From positions 1-42,780 of the forward strand of contig DADP01000027.1 in the NCBI GenBank assembly GCA_002495025.1: a stretch of 42,780 bases of DNA. Reading direction: 5' to 3'. The first letter of the stretch is position 1. Each line of letters starts with the position of its first letter. The notes under the pieces are model-generated. The model worked only from the letters and a program-made list of their open reading frames with translations. It was not told where the DNA came from and did not search any database. Made by a program: the position numbers and the translations under genes. Below, one piece after another: positions 1-8,338 of this stretch. The stretch comes from Desulfurococcaceae archaeon UBA285 (GTDB lineage Archaea; Thermoproteota; Thermoprotei_A; Sulfolobales; Desulfurococcaceae).

Positions 1-61
1 TTTGAACCCGGGTCCTCCGGCTCCGAAGGCCGGCGCCCTGTCCTGGCTAGGCTACGGGCCC
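1..61 (-). tRNA. tRNA-Arg (UCG anticodon), 3' end cut by window edge
   Basis: Read on the minus strand, positions 61 to 1 give a 7-base acceptor strand GGGCCCG, a UA pair, a D arm, and an anticodon stem CCGGC/GCCGG closing the 7-base loop CUUCGGA. The loop gives anticodon UCG, which reads CGA arginine codons. The variable region and the T arm follow (GGGUUCAAA near positions 1-9). The 3' acceptor strand lies outside the window. A TATA-like stretch on the minus strand near 95-107 may be its promoter. Arg codons here are mostly AGA/AGG, so this tRNA serves a rare codon box. Confidence 0.9.
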
Positions 62-213
62 TGTCTCCATTGATTTAATTGTTGTCACTACTGGTTTTAT
101 ATTTAAGCGTGTTTACAAATAATAATTGTTTCGGGCTTCCCTGTTTTACCCGGCCCCTTGATCTTGCAACTCACTGGTTTTACATACCTACCGCTTTATT
201 TGTGGTGGTGTTT

Positions 214-1116
214 ATGAGAGATATTGTTGAAACCAAGCTCACTGGTGCTTACAAGGGGTTTGTGTATTCAGCGTTGTTTTCACTAGTTGGACTCATAGTA
301 GAGCTTGTAGTGTTTTCTCTTTGTGGTAGTATTATATTGCTTACTGATATAGTGCACTGGGCTATTGATACAACAGTAGAGTTCTTTGGGCTTCTCGCAT
401 TGTACTATGCTATTAGAATTGGTAAAAGGTTTCCATGGAGTGTAATGGTTTTAGAGAGCCAGGCAATGCTATTATCTATTACTCTCGCACTTGGAATCTA
501 CATTGTATCATTTTCTAGTTATTTAACAACAAACTATTCTCAGAATACAGCGACAACAACTAGTCTAGTACCAGCGGTTGCAACAATACTGGGAGGTGTT
601 TTCACAGCTCTAACACTCGTAATACAGAGGAGAAACTATGAAAAGTATAAACTAGAAATACTAAAAGTAGACTATACACACGCACTACTAGACATGATCG
701 CGGCTGGCGCGGCCACAATTGGTGTAATCCTAGTGTACTATACACAGAGCAGTAGTCTAGAATTATTGTTTGTAGTGATCTCCTCAATGTTTATAATACA
801 CAGCCTCCTCGAAATACTGAAAGACATTGTTAAAACAATAACTGGTACAAATATAGATCATGCATTAAGCATCAAGATATACAAGAAACTAATAAATGAA
901 TACGATAATCTACAAGTAGAAGACGTAGTAGCACGTAGAATAGGGTCATTCTATATCGTCGAGGCAAAAATAGGAGTAGACCCAAGAGAGAGAATAGGAG
1001 ACATCTATAGATTGAGAAAAAAGATAATTAGCAGTATACTCGAAGAATCCAGTTTAATCTACCACATAGACATAAAGATATTTCCATTGAAACAACTAGC
1101 TAGAAAGAAAAAATAA
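214..1116 (+). CDS. Cation diffusion facilitator (CDF) family transporter
   Basis: Probable divalent-cation/proton antiporter of the inner membrane, 300 residues from the ATG at 214. It carries the two paired metal-site signatures of the family: LLTDIVHWAID in an early membrane helix (Asp, His +3, Asp +7) and DYTHALLDM in a later helix with the same spacing. A cytoplasmic C-terminal domain of about 90 residues follows, as is usual for CDF proteins. An upstream TTG at 79 is in frame. I prefer 214 because it has GGTG four bases upstream, gives the usual family length, and keeps the coding region clear of the divergent tRNA promoter. Metal specificity cannot be read from the sequence. Confidence 0.8.
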   Translation: MRDIVETKLTGAYKGFVYSALFSLVGLIVELVVFSLCGSIILLTDIVHWAIDTTVEFFGLLALYYAIRIGKRFPWSVMVLESQAMLLSITLALGIYIVSFSSYLTTNYSQNTATTTSLVPAVATILGGVFTALTLVIQRRNYEKYKLEILKVDYTHALLDMIAAGAATIGVILVYYTQSSSLELLFVVISSMFIIHSLLEILKDIVKTITGTNIDHALSIKIYKKLINEYDNLQVEDVVARRIGSFYIVEAKIGVDPRERIGDIYRLRKKIISSILEESSLIYHIDIKIFPLKQLARKKK

Positions 1117-1149
1117 ACACAGTAGTAAATAGTAAATATTGTTAATACA

Positions 1150-1986
1150 ATGGTTGTCTACATGCACCAAGACTTCATAAGGATATCCACTGGAATTAGA
1201 GAACTAGACGAGGCACTAGAAGGAGGCATACCAAAGGGAAGCTGGGTTGCAATAACTGGAGAACCCGGAACCGGCAAGTCAATTCTATGTATGCACTACG
1301 CCTGGGCCGGGCTACTTGGCGGAGACCCAGTAGTCTACGTTACAACAGAGGCAGAGTTTCGAGACGTTGTTAGACAAGCCCGGATGTTCGGAATGAACTT
1401 TGAATCCTATAGAATCCACGATATCTCGAGTAGAGAAACACCCAGTGAAACACCAGACATTGTTGTAATAGATATCTTTGGATTACTGAAAATAGCGAGG
1501 CAAATGAGCACGCAGCCCCAAGTAGATACAGAAACGGCGAGAAAGAAGTGGTATGCCGCCCTAGACATTGAAACACTCACAGCGGCAATACACGAGGCAT
1601 ATAGAATACTTGGTGTTTTAAGAGACGAGAAATCAAAGTCTCCATTTAAACACGTGCGTCTAGTAATAGACTCTCTAAGTGCATTCTGGGCTGACAAGCC
1701 AGCAATGGCGAGGAAGTACAGCTACGACTTGAAAATAGCTACTCATAGAGAAAACGTAACAGCATACCTTGTATCACAGTATGCAATGACCACGAAGTCT
1801 ACATTTGGCTTTGGACTAGAACACATTGCTGATGGAGTATTCCACTTGTGGATGGATGACGTGGAATCAGCCAGAGAGGTAAGGAGATACTTGATAATAA
1901 AGAAGATGAGAATGACCAACCACAAGAGAACAGCGTTTAAACTAGAAGTACAACCCGGTAGGGGAGTAGTCCTCAGCGGGCCATGA
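1150..1986 (+). CDS. KaiC-like RecA-superfamily ATPase, single domain
   Basis: Single KaiC/RadA-type ATPase domain of 278 residues. Walker A is GEPGTGKS at residues 37-44, a probable catalytic Glu lies in TTEAEF near 67, Walker B is LVIDSLS near 171, and the KaiC-type tail KMRMTNHKR sits near 252-260. Archaeal single-domain KaiC proteins are common and mostly of unknown role; some act in signalling or DNA repair. Nothing suggests a circadian function. The 3' end overlaps the convergent DNA glycosylase gene by 14 bases. An alternative ATG at 1162 would shorten the protein by four residues. Confidence 0.85.
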   Translation: MVVYMHQDFIRISTGIRELDEALEGGIPKGSWVAITGEPGTGKSILCMHYAWAGLLGGDPVVYVTTEAEFRDVVRQARMFGMNFESYRIHDISSRETPSETPDIVVIDIFGLLKIARQMSTQPQVDTETARKKWYAALDIETLTAAIHEAYRILGVLRDEKSKSPFKHVRLVIDSLSAFWADKPAMARKYSYDLKIATHRENVTAYLVSQYAMTTKSTFGFGLEHIADGVFHLWMDDVESAREVRRYLIIKKMRMTNHKRTAFKLEVQPGRGVVLSGP

Positions 1987-3004
1987 GCAAACTACAAAAT
2001 CCACTCATATTTACTGGCGAGGGGTTTACACTGGGGTTTGGTAGTAGTTCTCCACGTCTAATACGCTCTAGTGCTCTCGATAATGGCTCTGCATCTAGTG
2101 CTATTGTCGTGGCAATAGAGGCTAGTCCAGACCACTCCCCCCACTTTGAAACCCAGAATTCCTCGGCATACTTCTCGTCTACACTGTATACCACACTAAT
2201 GATCTTCTTCAACCACCTGTCGACTGGTGGTAGAGTATAATTATTCATTGATAACACTATTGCTAGTCTCGCCGTGTAGGGTCCAATTCCATCAATTCTC
2301 TTCAGCGATCTCTCTGCTTCGCAGACACCACTCGTGTTTTCCAACTCGTCTATTAAACCAGAGACAATTGCCCTGGCCGTGTTTAAAATAGTTTTTGCCC
2401 TGTAGCCAACACCAGACTCTAATAAAACCTCTGGTTTCTCTAGTACCTCGATTGGTTTAGGAGGCCTTGGAACTACGAGGTTATCTAGTGATACATGTCT
2501 ACCATAATTCAAGACTATTTTGTGGAGCATACTCCAGCCTTGTTTAAAACTAGCATTTTGCTGGCAAATCCCTGTTACAAGACTCCACCACAAATCACTC
2601 TGTCGTAGCCTCCACCCTCGATACATTGTCGCGAAGTCTCGGAGTAGGGGGTCTCGTAGTGCTAGATCATAGAATCCAGTATAGTCGTTTTCAACGCCGA
2701 GAACCATTTTAACAATTGCAGTATAGCGAGTATTACACTCTGATGAATAAACTTCAAATCTCCCATTATGATGTATAATTGCTACAGTCGTGTTTGCTCC
2801 GGGTAGAAACACTATTGACTTATCTTTCAAAATCCAGAAACACAAATTGTAAACACTACTAGTTAATGCATAGTCTACAATACCACTGGGTAAAACACCT
2901 GTTTCACATTGTTTCAATTCTTCAACTCTCTTCATCGAGTGCACCAGTCTAGTCTCATCAATGGAAAATCTAGTTATGGATAAAATACTGTTTGCTAAAT
3001 ACAT
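1973..3004 (-). CDS. HhH-GPD superfamily DNA glycosylase, AlkA-like
   Basis: Probable base-excision repair glycosylase. The helix-hairpin-helix lies in the C-terminal third (KRIDGIGPYTARLAI) and the catalytic Asp follows in PPVDRW. The helix LWWSLVTGICQQNAS matches the conserved glutamine-rich helix of the family. The lysine used by OGG/Nth bifunctional enzymes after the hairpin is replaced by Tyr, which points to an AlkA-type monofunctional enzyme. The N-terminal part has cysteines and beta-strand character and is less recognisable. The start is uncertain: GTG 3052 would overlap the divergent gene, ATG 3004 is used here, and ATG 2935 has a good GGTG site six bases upstream. Confidence 0.75.
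   Translation of the reverse strand: MYLANSILSITRFSIDETRLVHSMKRVEELKQCETGVLPSGIVDYALTSSVYNLCFWILKDKSIVFLPGANTTVAIIHHNGRFEVYSSECNTRYTAIVKMVLGVENDYTGFYDLALRDPLLRDFATMYRGWRLRQSDLWWSLVTGICQQNASFKQGWSMLHKIVLNYGRHVSLDNLVVPRPPKPIEVLEKPEVLLESGVGYRAKTILNTARAIVSGLIDELENTSGVCEAERSLKRIDGIGPYTARLAIVLSMNNYTLPPVDRWLKKIISVVYSVDEKYAEEFWVSKWGEWSGLASIATTIALDAEPLSRALERIRRGELLPNPSVNPSPVNMSGFCSLLMAR
2995..3002 (+). promoter_or_regulatory. TATA box for the molybdopterin oxidoreductase gene
   Basis: The sequence CTAAATAC is centred about 24 bases before the TTG at 3022, the spacing expected when transcription starts at or next to the start codon. It supports a leaderless TTG start for the downstream gene. It also lies at the 5' end of the divergent glycosylase gene. 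Confidence 0.45.
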
Positions 3005-3021
3005 TAATCTAGTGATAAGCC

Positions 3022-3963
3022 TTGATATCCAAGTGTTATGAAACCAGTTCACCAGGATTAGACTCGAAAGGAGTCGAGCTAGTTGTAGACTGCCCTATTG
3101 CAAAACACGTGGGTGGAATACCTGATATTGAAGAACTCTTAAAGGAGACTGTGAAACAAGTGTTTCCAGGTCTAGAAGCAACTCCTGTATTCGAGTCGAA
3201 TGAGAGTATTGGATACACCCATACACTCCACAGGTTTAGAATACACGTGTCAAATAGTAAATACATTGGAGTTAGAGTAGTCGTTAGAAGACGTGAAGTT
3301 ATTAGAATACTATTTACAATACCGAAATCTACGAGTGTAGAGGTGAAGTATAATAGAGGAATATACGACCCAGAACAAGACAAGTTTATTAATAGTCAAG
3401 GAGAAGTAAAACCCCCACCGGGACAAGTCTACATTGATATACCAATAGTCTACGCTATTCTAGGAGTCCCCAAAATAGACTTCTCCACTTGGAGCCTACG
3501 TGTTGATGGACTAGTTGAAAACCCGATTGAAATAGGACTACCAGGCCTATACGAACTCGGATTAACAAGGATAAAAACAGACTTCCACTGTGTAACCGGC
3601 TGGAGTGTAAGAGACTTAGAGTTCACGGGTGTACCGGTTACTAGAATAATAGACCTTGCCAGGCCACTAAACGAGGCTAAATGGGTGTATATTGAATCCC
3701 TCGACGGGTATTCAACTATTATTCCAATAGAGGAGTTTACACGGAGAGAAAACCTAGTAGCCCTGGAAATGAATGGTAAACCACTAGACATACTCCACGG
3801 TTACCCAGCGAGACTAATAATACCGAGCCTCTACGGCTGGAAGAGTGCAAAGTGGGTTAAGAGAATACACTTTACTAATAGATATATTGATGGATACTGG
3901 GAGGCCCTTGGATATCATCCAAGAGGCCGGGTAGACCTCGAGGAGAGATTTAAAAACAAGTAG
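3022..3963 (+). CDS. Sulfite oxidase/YedY-type molybdopterin-dependent oxidoreductase
   Basis: 313 residues. From about residue 137 onward it is an oxidoreductase molybdopterin-binding domain: the Mo-ligand Cys190 lies in TDFHCVTGWSVRDLEFTG, and the family block GYPARLIIPSLYGWKSAKWV is near 260-279, followed by IDGYWEALGYHPRG. The first ~130 residues are an extension that I do not recognise. No signal peptide or Tat motif is visible, so it is probably cytoplasmic. The TTG start is supported by a TATA box 24 bases upstream, and there is no in-frame ATG nearby. The substrate is unknown; members act on sulfite, nitrate or protein methionine sulfoxide. Confidence 0.85.
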   Translation: MISKCYETSSPGLDSKGVELVVDCPIAKHVGGIPDIEELLKETVKQVFPGLEATPVFESNESIGYTHTLHRFRIHVSNSKYIGVRVVVRRREVIRILFTIPKSTSVEVKYNRGIYDPEQDKFINSQGEVKPPPGQVYIDIPIVYAILGVPKIDFSTWSLRVDGLVENPIEIGLPGLYELGLTRIKTDFHCVTGWSVRDLEFTGVPVTRIIDLARPLNEAKWVYIESLDGYSTIIPIEEFTRRENLVALEMNGKPLDILHGYPARLIIPSLYGWKSAKWVKRIHFTNRYIDGYWEALGYHPRGRVDLEERFKNK

Positions 3964-4013
3964 AGTGAAACATTAATTATCCACGGTTTTAATCAGTATT
4001 CTTGGTGTAAACT

Positions 4014-4964
4014 ATGGAGTATACAAATCTAGGATGGAGTGACTTAAAGATTTCTAGAATAGGGCTTGGAGCATGGCAGTTTAGCGAGGCGTGGGGAGTA
4101 GTGGACTACGAAGCCGCCAAGGCCGTTATAGCTAAAGCACACGAGTTGGGAATAAACTTTATTGACACTGCTATGGTTTATGGCCGGGGACTAAGCGAGG
4201 AGTTTATTGGTAGAGCACTCAGAGAACTAGGTATTCCAAGAGAAGAAGTTGTAATTGCAACTAAAATACCAGGTGAATTCCTAAATCCAGACGACGTGTT
4301 CCGCGCAGTAGACAAGTCGTTAAAGAGACTTGGAGTAAACGAAATAGACTTGCTACAACTACACTGGCCTCCATGCTGGCATAATTATCCAACAGGTGCG
4401 TATGCGAGAGCACTAGAGAGACTAGTAGCAATGGGTAAGGTAGTCCATCTAGGTGTTAGCAACTACCCCGTTGCACTAATAGAAGAGTTGAGATCATACT
4501 TCTCATTTACAGACATTGTTAGTATGCAATACAGATTCAACCTCGTTGAGAGATGGGCTGAATACGAGTTAATACCTTACGCAGAAGCAAACGATTTAAC
4601 CTTTATACCATGGAGCCCACTTGCAAAAGGCTTATTGTCAGGAAAATACACGCCGGAAAACCCACCAGAATTCAAAGACGTGAGAAGCAATGAAGCAGTA
4701 TTCCACCCAGAAAACTTCAAGAAAATGAGTGAATTATTAAACGCATTAAAGCAGTTAGCAGAGAAATACAATAAAACACCAGCTCAAATAGCATTAAACT
4801 GGTTGTTAAAGTATAGCCCCGTTATTGTTCCAATACCAGGTGCTAAAACACCCAAACAAGTAGAAGAAAACGCTGGAGCAGTTGGATGGGAGCTTTCATA
4901 CGACGACTGGAGACTACTAGACGAAATAAGCAAGTCTATTAAAATAACATATGTTACATGGTAG
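4014..4964 (+). CDS. Aldo/keto reductase
   Basis: NAD(P)H-dependent carbonyl reductase, 316 residues, typical family length. The catalytic tetrad is visible: Asp51 and Tyr56 in FIDTAMVYG, Lys84 in ATKIP, and His117 in LLQLHWPP. The C-terminal cofactor block VIVPIPGAKTPKQVEENAGA is also present. The ATG at 4014 has GGTG seven bases upstream. The gene stands alone, downstream of the molybdopterin enzyme and convergent with a surface-protein gene that ends nine bases away. The physiological substrate cannot be told. Confidence 0.9.
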   Translation: MEYTNLGWSDLKISRIGLGAWQFSEAWGVVDYEAAKAVIAKAHELGINFIDTAMVYGRGLSEEFIGRALRELGIPREEVVIATKIPGEFLNPDDVFRAVDKSLKRLGVNEIDLLQLHWPPCWHNYPTGAYARALERLVAMGKVVHLGVSNYPVALIEELRSYFSFTDIVSMQYRFNLVERWAEYELIPYAEANDLTFIPWSPLAKGLLSGKYTPENPPEFKDVRSNEAVFHPENFKKMSELLNALKQLAEKYNKTPAQIALNWLLKYSPVIVPIPGAKTPKQVEENAGAVGWELSYDDWRLLDEISKSIKITYVTW

Positions 4965-4973
4965 TTTTCTTTT

Positions 4974-5810
4974 CTACACACTCTTCTTTTTAACCAGGAA
5001 GAATACAACTACACCTATAATCAATACAATACCGAGTATTAAGAGACCACTATTTCCACTCTCTCTATTCGACACCAATGGTTTTATAGTATGCGTTTCA
5101 TTCAAAGGTGTTGTCGTAGTTGATTTAGGAGTATTTGTAGTCTCTGTAGCTGGACGTGTAGGAGTTGTATCCAGTCTCGGTGTGGTTGTAGTTGGTGGTT
5201 GAGGAGTAGTAGTTATTCCTGGCTCTTCTTCGCCGAGTTCACTTGTTAAAACGAGTTCTAGTGAGCCAACTCCTCTTATCAATACTCTACTACCTGTTTG
5301 ATCCACTTCAACTATAATTCCATTTGAGAATACATTGTATGAAATATTGTATGGATTTAACAGGTTTAAGTAGACTTCATTATTTCTCGTCAACAAGCCG
5401 GTATCACTTGTATCAACGATTACACTATATACACCGGGACCATACTCAAAGAACAAATCGTTTACAGCGAAATATGCTTCGAAAACTCCTGATCCACACG
5501 CGACTACTTCTAGTATTCCAGTAGACTCGTTGAAGTACGATCCTAGAATATGCAAGTTTCCTTCAACAGTGTAGTCTATGTATTCATACATGCCAAAGTA
5601 TGCTTCTACTACTTTAACAGGTATGTAGAGACTACTACAATCACCGAGTGAAATACTGGTTTTTAAAACAAGTAGTCCAGTGTTTTCTAGAGGTTCGTAT
5701 AGTAATTCATATCTAATACTCTCAACTGGTGAAATAGTATTTGCATCTACTAGTATAGGGGTTAATACTACTAGAATCAATAGTGTTAATTCTAGTTTAA
5801 ACCACGTCAA
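4974..5810 (-). CDS. Secreted membrane-anchored protein with Thr/Pro stalk
   Basis: 278 residues. An N-terminal hydrophobic signal segment (about residues 7-23) is followed by an extracytoplasmic domain rich in Val, Tyr and Asn, then a Thr/Pro-rich low-complexity stalk (about 196-238), a single C-terminal membrane helix (about 252-273) and a basic KKK tail. This is the layout of an archaeal cell-surface protein anchored at its C-terminus, probably glycosylated on the stalk. No family is recognised. The TTG start has AGGTG six bases upstream. The C-terminal helix plus basic tail also resembles an archaeosortase sorting signal, but no PGF-like motif is visible. Confidence 0.65.
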   Translation of the reverse strand: MTWFKLELTLLILVVLTPILVDANTISPVESIRYELLYEPLENTGLLVLKTSISLGDCSSLYIPVKVVEAYFGMYEYIDYTVEGNLHILGSYFNESTGILEVVACGSGVFEAYFAVNDLFFEYGPGVYSVIVDTSDTGLLTRNNEVYLNLLNPYNISYNVFSNGIIVEVDQTGSRVLIRGVGSLELVLTSELGEEEPGITTTPQPPTTTTPRLDTTPTRPATETTNTPKSTTTTPLNETHTIKPLVSNRESGNSGLLILGIVLIIGVVVFFLVKKKSV

Positions 5811-5905
5811 TTAATACACCTGGAGACTTAGAGCTGTCTTTAACTATTTAAACTTAAATAACTCGCAATGGGTATTTTTAATTGTAGTCAAGGGAATGGT
5901 TGTAA

Positions 5906-6772
5906 ATGAATTCTACTAGTAACCTGTCTGCGCGTCGAAGATGGATGGCTAGTGAGAAAATAGCTATAGGTGCACTCGAAGAACTGGGTTATAAAATCAT
6001 CGAGACGAGTAAGAGAATAGAGATCAATGGTGTTGAAGTAGGAGAAGTAGATGTAGTTGCAAGCGACCAGCAGGGAGAAATATATGCAGTCGAAGTAAAA
6101 GCTGGTAGAATAGATGTCAGTGGTATTAGACAAGCATATGTAAACGCCTTATTAATAAATGCAAAACCACTCGTTGTATGCAAAGGGTTTGCAGACGACG
6201 CCGCGAGAGAACTAGCCGAGCACCTGGGAGTAAGAGTTATCCAGTTGTCTGATGTATTCCTAGTTGAATCAGAGGAATTGTACACTATAGTACGCGAAGT
6301 AATAGAGGAGACACTAACAGACTACTTAGAAGTCTTCTATGGATTCAACCCCCAGTTAAAACCAGAACACCTTGAAATCCTATACGCTATACACAACTCT
6401 ACAACTATAGATGAAGCAGCTAGTAAACTAGGATTAGACCCTGCTGGACTAGCTAGAAAAATAGATGAATTAAAGAGAATAGGAGTTATCCCCAAGTGGG
6501 CAACGAAATACAATAGCGTTAAGAGAATAGCACAAGTAGTTATTCAAAAACAAAGCATGATGAGTGCACTGGAAGAAACCCGGAAACTAATAGAAAACCT
6601 GAAGCAAGTAGAAGAACAATTAAAAACAATACAGGGTAGTATAAGTACATTAAACCAGCAGTTGAAGAAACTACAAGACTTAATAGTTAAACTAGAAGTA
6701 AAAACACAGAGTATAGGTGAAACCAGGCAATCAATACAACAAGCAACACAGCAGACTACACAGCAACAATAA
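5906..6772 (+). CDS. RecB-like PD-(D/E)XK nuclease-fold protein with coiled coil
   Basis: 288 residues. Residues ~15-110 fit a restriction-endonuclease-like fold: Asp49 in GEVDVVAS and Glu63-Val-Lys65 in AVEVKAG form the metal-binding triad. Around residues 140-175 there is a winged-helix-like stretch (EILYAIHNSTTIDEAASKLG and following). From ~205 to 275 the protein is a strong predicted coiled coil with heptad leucines, ending in a Gln/Thr-rich tail. It is probably a DNA-binding nuclease of archaeal type, role unknown. It is divergent from the surface-protein gene with about 95 bases between them. Confidence 0.65.
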   Translation: MNSTSNLSARRRWMASEKIAIGALEELGYKIIETSKRIEINGVEVGEVDVVASDQQGEIYAVEVKAGRIDVSGIRQAYVNALLINAKPLVVCKGFADDAARELAEHLGVRVIQLSDVFLVESEELYTIVREVIEETLTDYLEVFYGFNPQLKPEHLEILYAIHNSTTIDEAASKLGLDPAGLARKIDELKRIGVIPKWATKYNSVKRIAQVVIQKQSMMSALEETRKLIENLKQVEEQLKTIQGSISTLNQQLKKLQDLIVKLEVKTQSIGETRQSIQQATQQTTQQQ

Positions 6773-6783
6773 ATACTCCACGT

Positions 6784-7677
6784 CTACTCGTCTTCACCAC
6801 TGCTATCTCCACTCGGCTCTACGTGAACAGTTGGCTCGTATTTGAATTTCTCTCTAATAGTAGACTCTATTTTCGACGCTATATCGTGTGCCTCTTTTAA
6901 AGACATCTCACCGGGTAGTTCTACGTGTAGTGTAACCTCGACGTGGTCTCCATACCTGTGGAAGTGAATATGATGTATATTTGACACCATGGGGAACTCA
7001 CTCTGAATTACTTGTTTCAATTCTGCTATTTCACTAGGGGTTGGCCCCCTTCCAAGAAGCTCCATGCCTGCTCTACTTGATATCTCCCACGCTGTATAAA
7101 TTATTATAGCTGAAACAAGTAATCCGAGAACACCATCGATCCACCAGTAGTCTCTACCGATAAATATAGTTATTGCTAGTAGACCAGTTGCAAATGTATC
7201 TGTTAAATGATGCCAGGCGTCTGCCTTCACAAGTTCCGACTCTGTTTTAACTCCGAGCCGCCAGGCCCATAGAGTCAGTAATCCCTTTGTAAGAGTTGAA
7301 GTAATTAAAACTAGTACTAGTAGATCAGAGTATACGAGTGTTTCTTTAGATAGTAATTTTTCAATACTAGAAAATCCAAACTCGAAACCAGCTACTCCAA
7401 GAAGTACACCTATTACGAGGCTTCCAAGTAACTCGAATCTCCCGTGTCCAAATGGGTGTTCTTCATCCGCTGGTTTACTTGCATAGCGGTAACTAATAAT
7501 TAGTATTAGAGATGTTGCAGTATCGCTTAGTGTATGTATTGAATCCGCTATTACAGCTATTGAATTAGAAATCACTCCTACATAATACTTGATTATAAAC
7601 AACAACGTGTTGACCACTATAGAGATAAATCCTTCTTGGTAACCCGCCCTCCTCCTCTTATTGAATTCACTATTCAA
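6784..7677 (-). CDS. Cation diffusion facilitator (CDF) family exporter
   Basis: 297 residues, canonical CDF. The first metal-site helix has AVIADSIHTLSD (Asp45, His48, Asp52) and the second has KADAWHHLTD (Asp152, His155/156, Asp159). The linker contains EEHPFGHGRFE, a family hallmark. A cytoplasmic C-terminal domain with HHIHFHRYGDHVEVTLHVEL follows. It probably exports zinc, manganese or iron. The TTG start has GGTG five bases upstream. It starts 25 bases after folE on the same strand and is probably co-transcribed with it. It is a closer match to the family than the CDF gene at 214. Confidence 0.92.
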   Translation of the reverse strand: MNSEFNKRRRAGYQEGFISIVVNTLLFIIKYYVGVISNSIAVIADSIHTLSDTATSLILIISYRYASKPADEEHPFGHGRFELLGSLVIGVLLGVAGFEFGFSSIEKLLSKETLVYSDLLVLVLITSTLTKGLLTLWAWRLGVKTESELVKADAWHHLTDTFATGLLAITIFIGRDYWWIDGVLGLLVSAIIIYTAWEISSRAGMELLGRGPTPSEIAELKQVIQSEFPMVSNIHHIHFHRYGDHVEVTLHVELPGEMSLKEAHDIASKIESTIREKFKYEPTVHVEPSGDSSGEDE

Positions 7678-7702
7678 TATTACACCATTTAAATTAACTG
7701 TA

Positions 7703-8260
7703 TTATTCAGTGAAGCCCATGAGCCTCATAGTCTCCATTCTCAAAGCGAAATCTCTGAATTTGCCTCTTATGGCCGATGTTACAACCTCGGCGTCTTGTG
7801 TTTTAACACCCCTCATTCTCATACAGAAGTGTTCTCCGCGTACTACTACCATTACATCGTTGCTCCCTGTTAACTCTTGTATTCTACTCGCAATGTTCTC
7901 GGTGTATTGTTCTTGGAGAGTTATTCTTCCCGCTTCATCTAGTGCTACACGTGCTAGTTTACTGATTCCTACTACTTTTCCACGTGGAATATATGCAATG
8001 TATACTCTGTAGACTACTGGTAGGAGGTGGTGTGGACATAGAGAATACGCGAGAATATCTCTTACTACTACGAGGTCTCCACTACTTGTAAAATACTTGT
8101 AGTCGTCTTCCGTGATCTTGGGTGATAATAACTCTTCGTAGAAGTCGGCGACTCTCTGTGGTGTTTCCTTGTAGTTTTCATCTTCTGGGTTTAAACCCAG
8201 TCCTTCAAGTATTAATCTAACACCCTTCATTATCTTCTCTTTATCTATTTGTCTATTCAT
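7703..8260 (-). CDS. folE: GTP cyclohydrolase I (type IA)
   Basis: Converts GTP to 7,8-dihydroneopterin triphosphate, the first step of pterin/folate-type cofactor synthesis. It has 185 residues from the ATG at 8260, which has GGTG four bases upstream; an in-frame GTG lies at 8278. The Zn ligands are visible as Cys75 and His78 in SLCPHHLLP and Cys146 in GEHFCMRMRG, with the adjacent catalytic His. ETPQRVADFY and TENIASRIQEL are further family blocks. Many archaea use the unrelated MptA enzyme instead, so a type IA enzyme is worth noting. It lies directly upstream of a CDF exporter. Confidence 0.92.
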   Translation of the reverse strand: MNRQIDKEKIMKGVRLILEGLGLNPEDENYKETPQRVADFYEELLSPKITEDDYKYFTSSGDLVVVRDILAYSLCPHHLLPVVYRVYIAYIPRGKVVGISKLARVALDEAGRITLQEQYTENIASRIQELTGSNDVMVVVRGEHFCMRMRGVKTQDAEVVTSAIRGKFRDFALRMETMRLMGFTE

Positions 8261-8338
8261 AAACACCACTGTAAACACTTGTCTTCAATAAAAATCGTGT
8301 TTTTCATAGAGGTTTAAAACTATAAATTACTAAATATA

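Noticed and set aside
79..213. TTG start at 79 for the first CDF gene
   Set aside because: It would place coding sequence over the tRNA promoter and add 45 residues not typical of the family, while ATG 214 has a good ribosome site.
1407..1697. Minus-strand frame inside the KaiC-like gene
   Set aside because: It is a shadow of a well-supported gene with no recognisable protein features.
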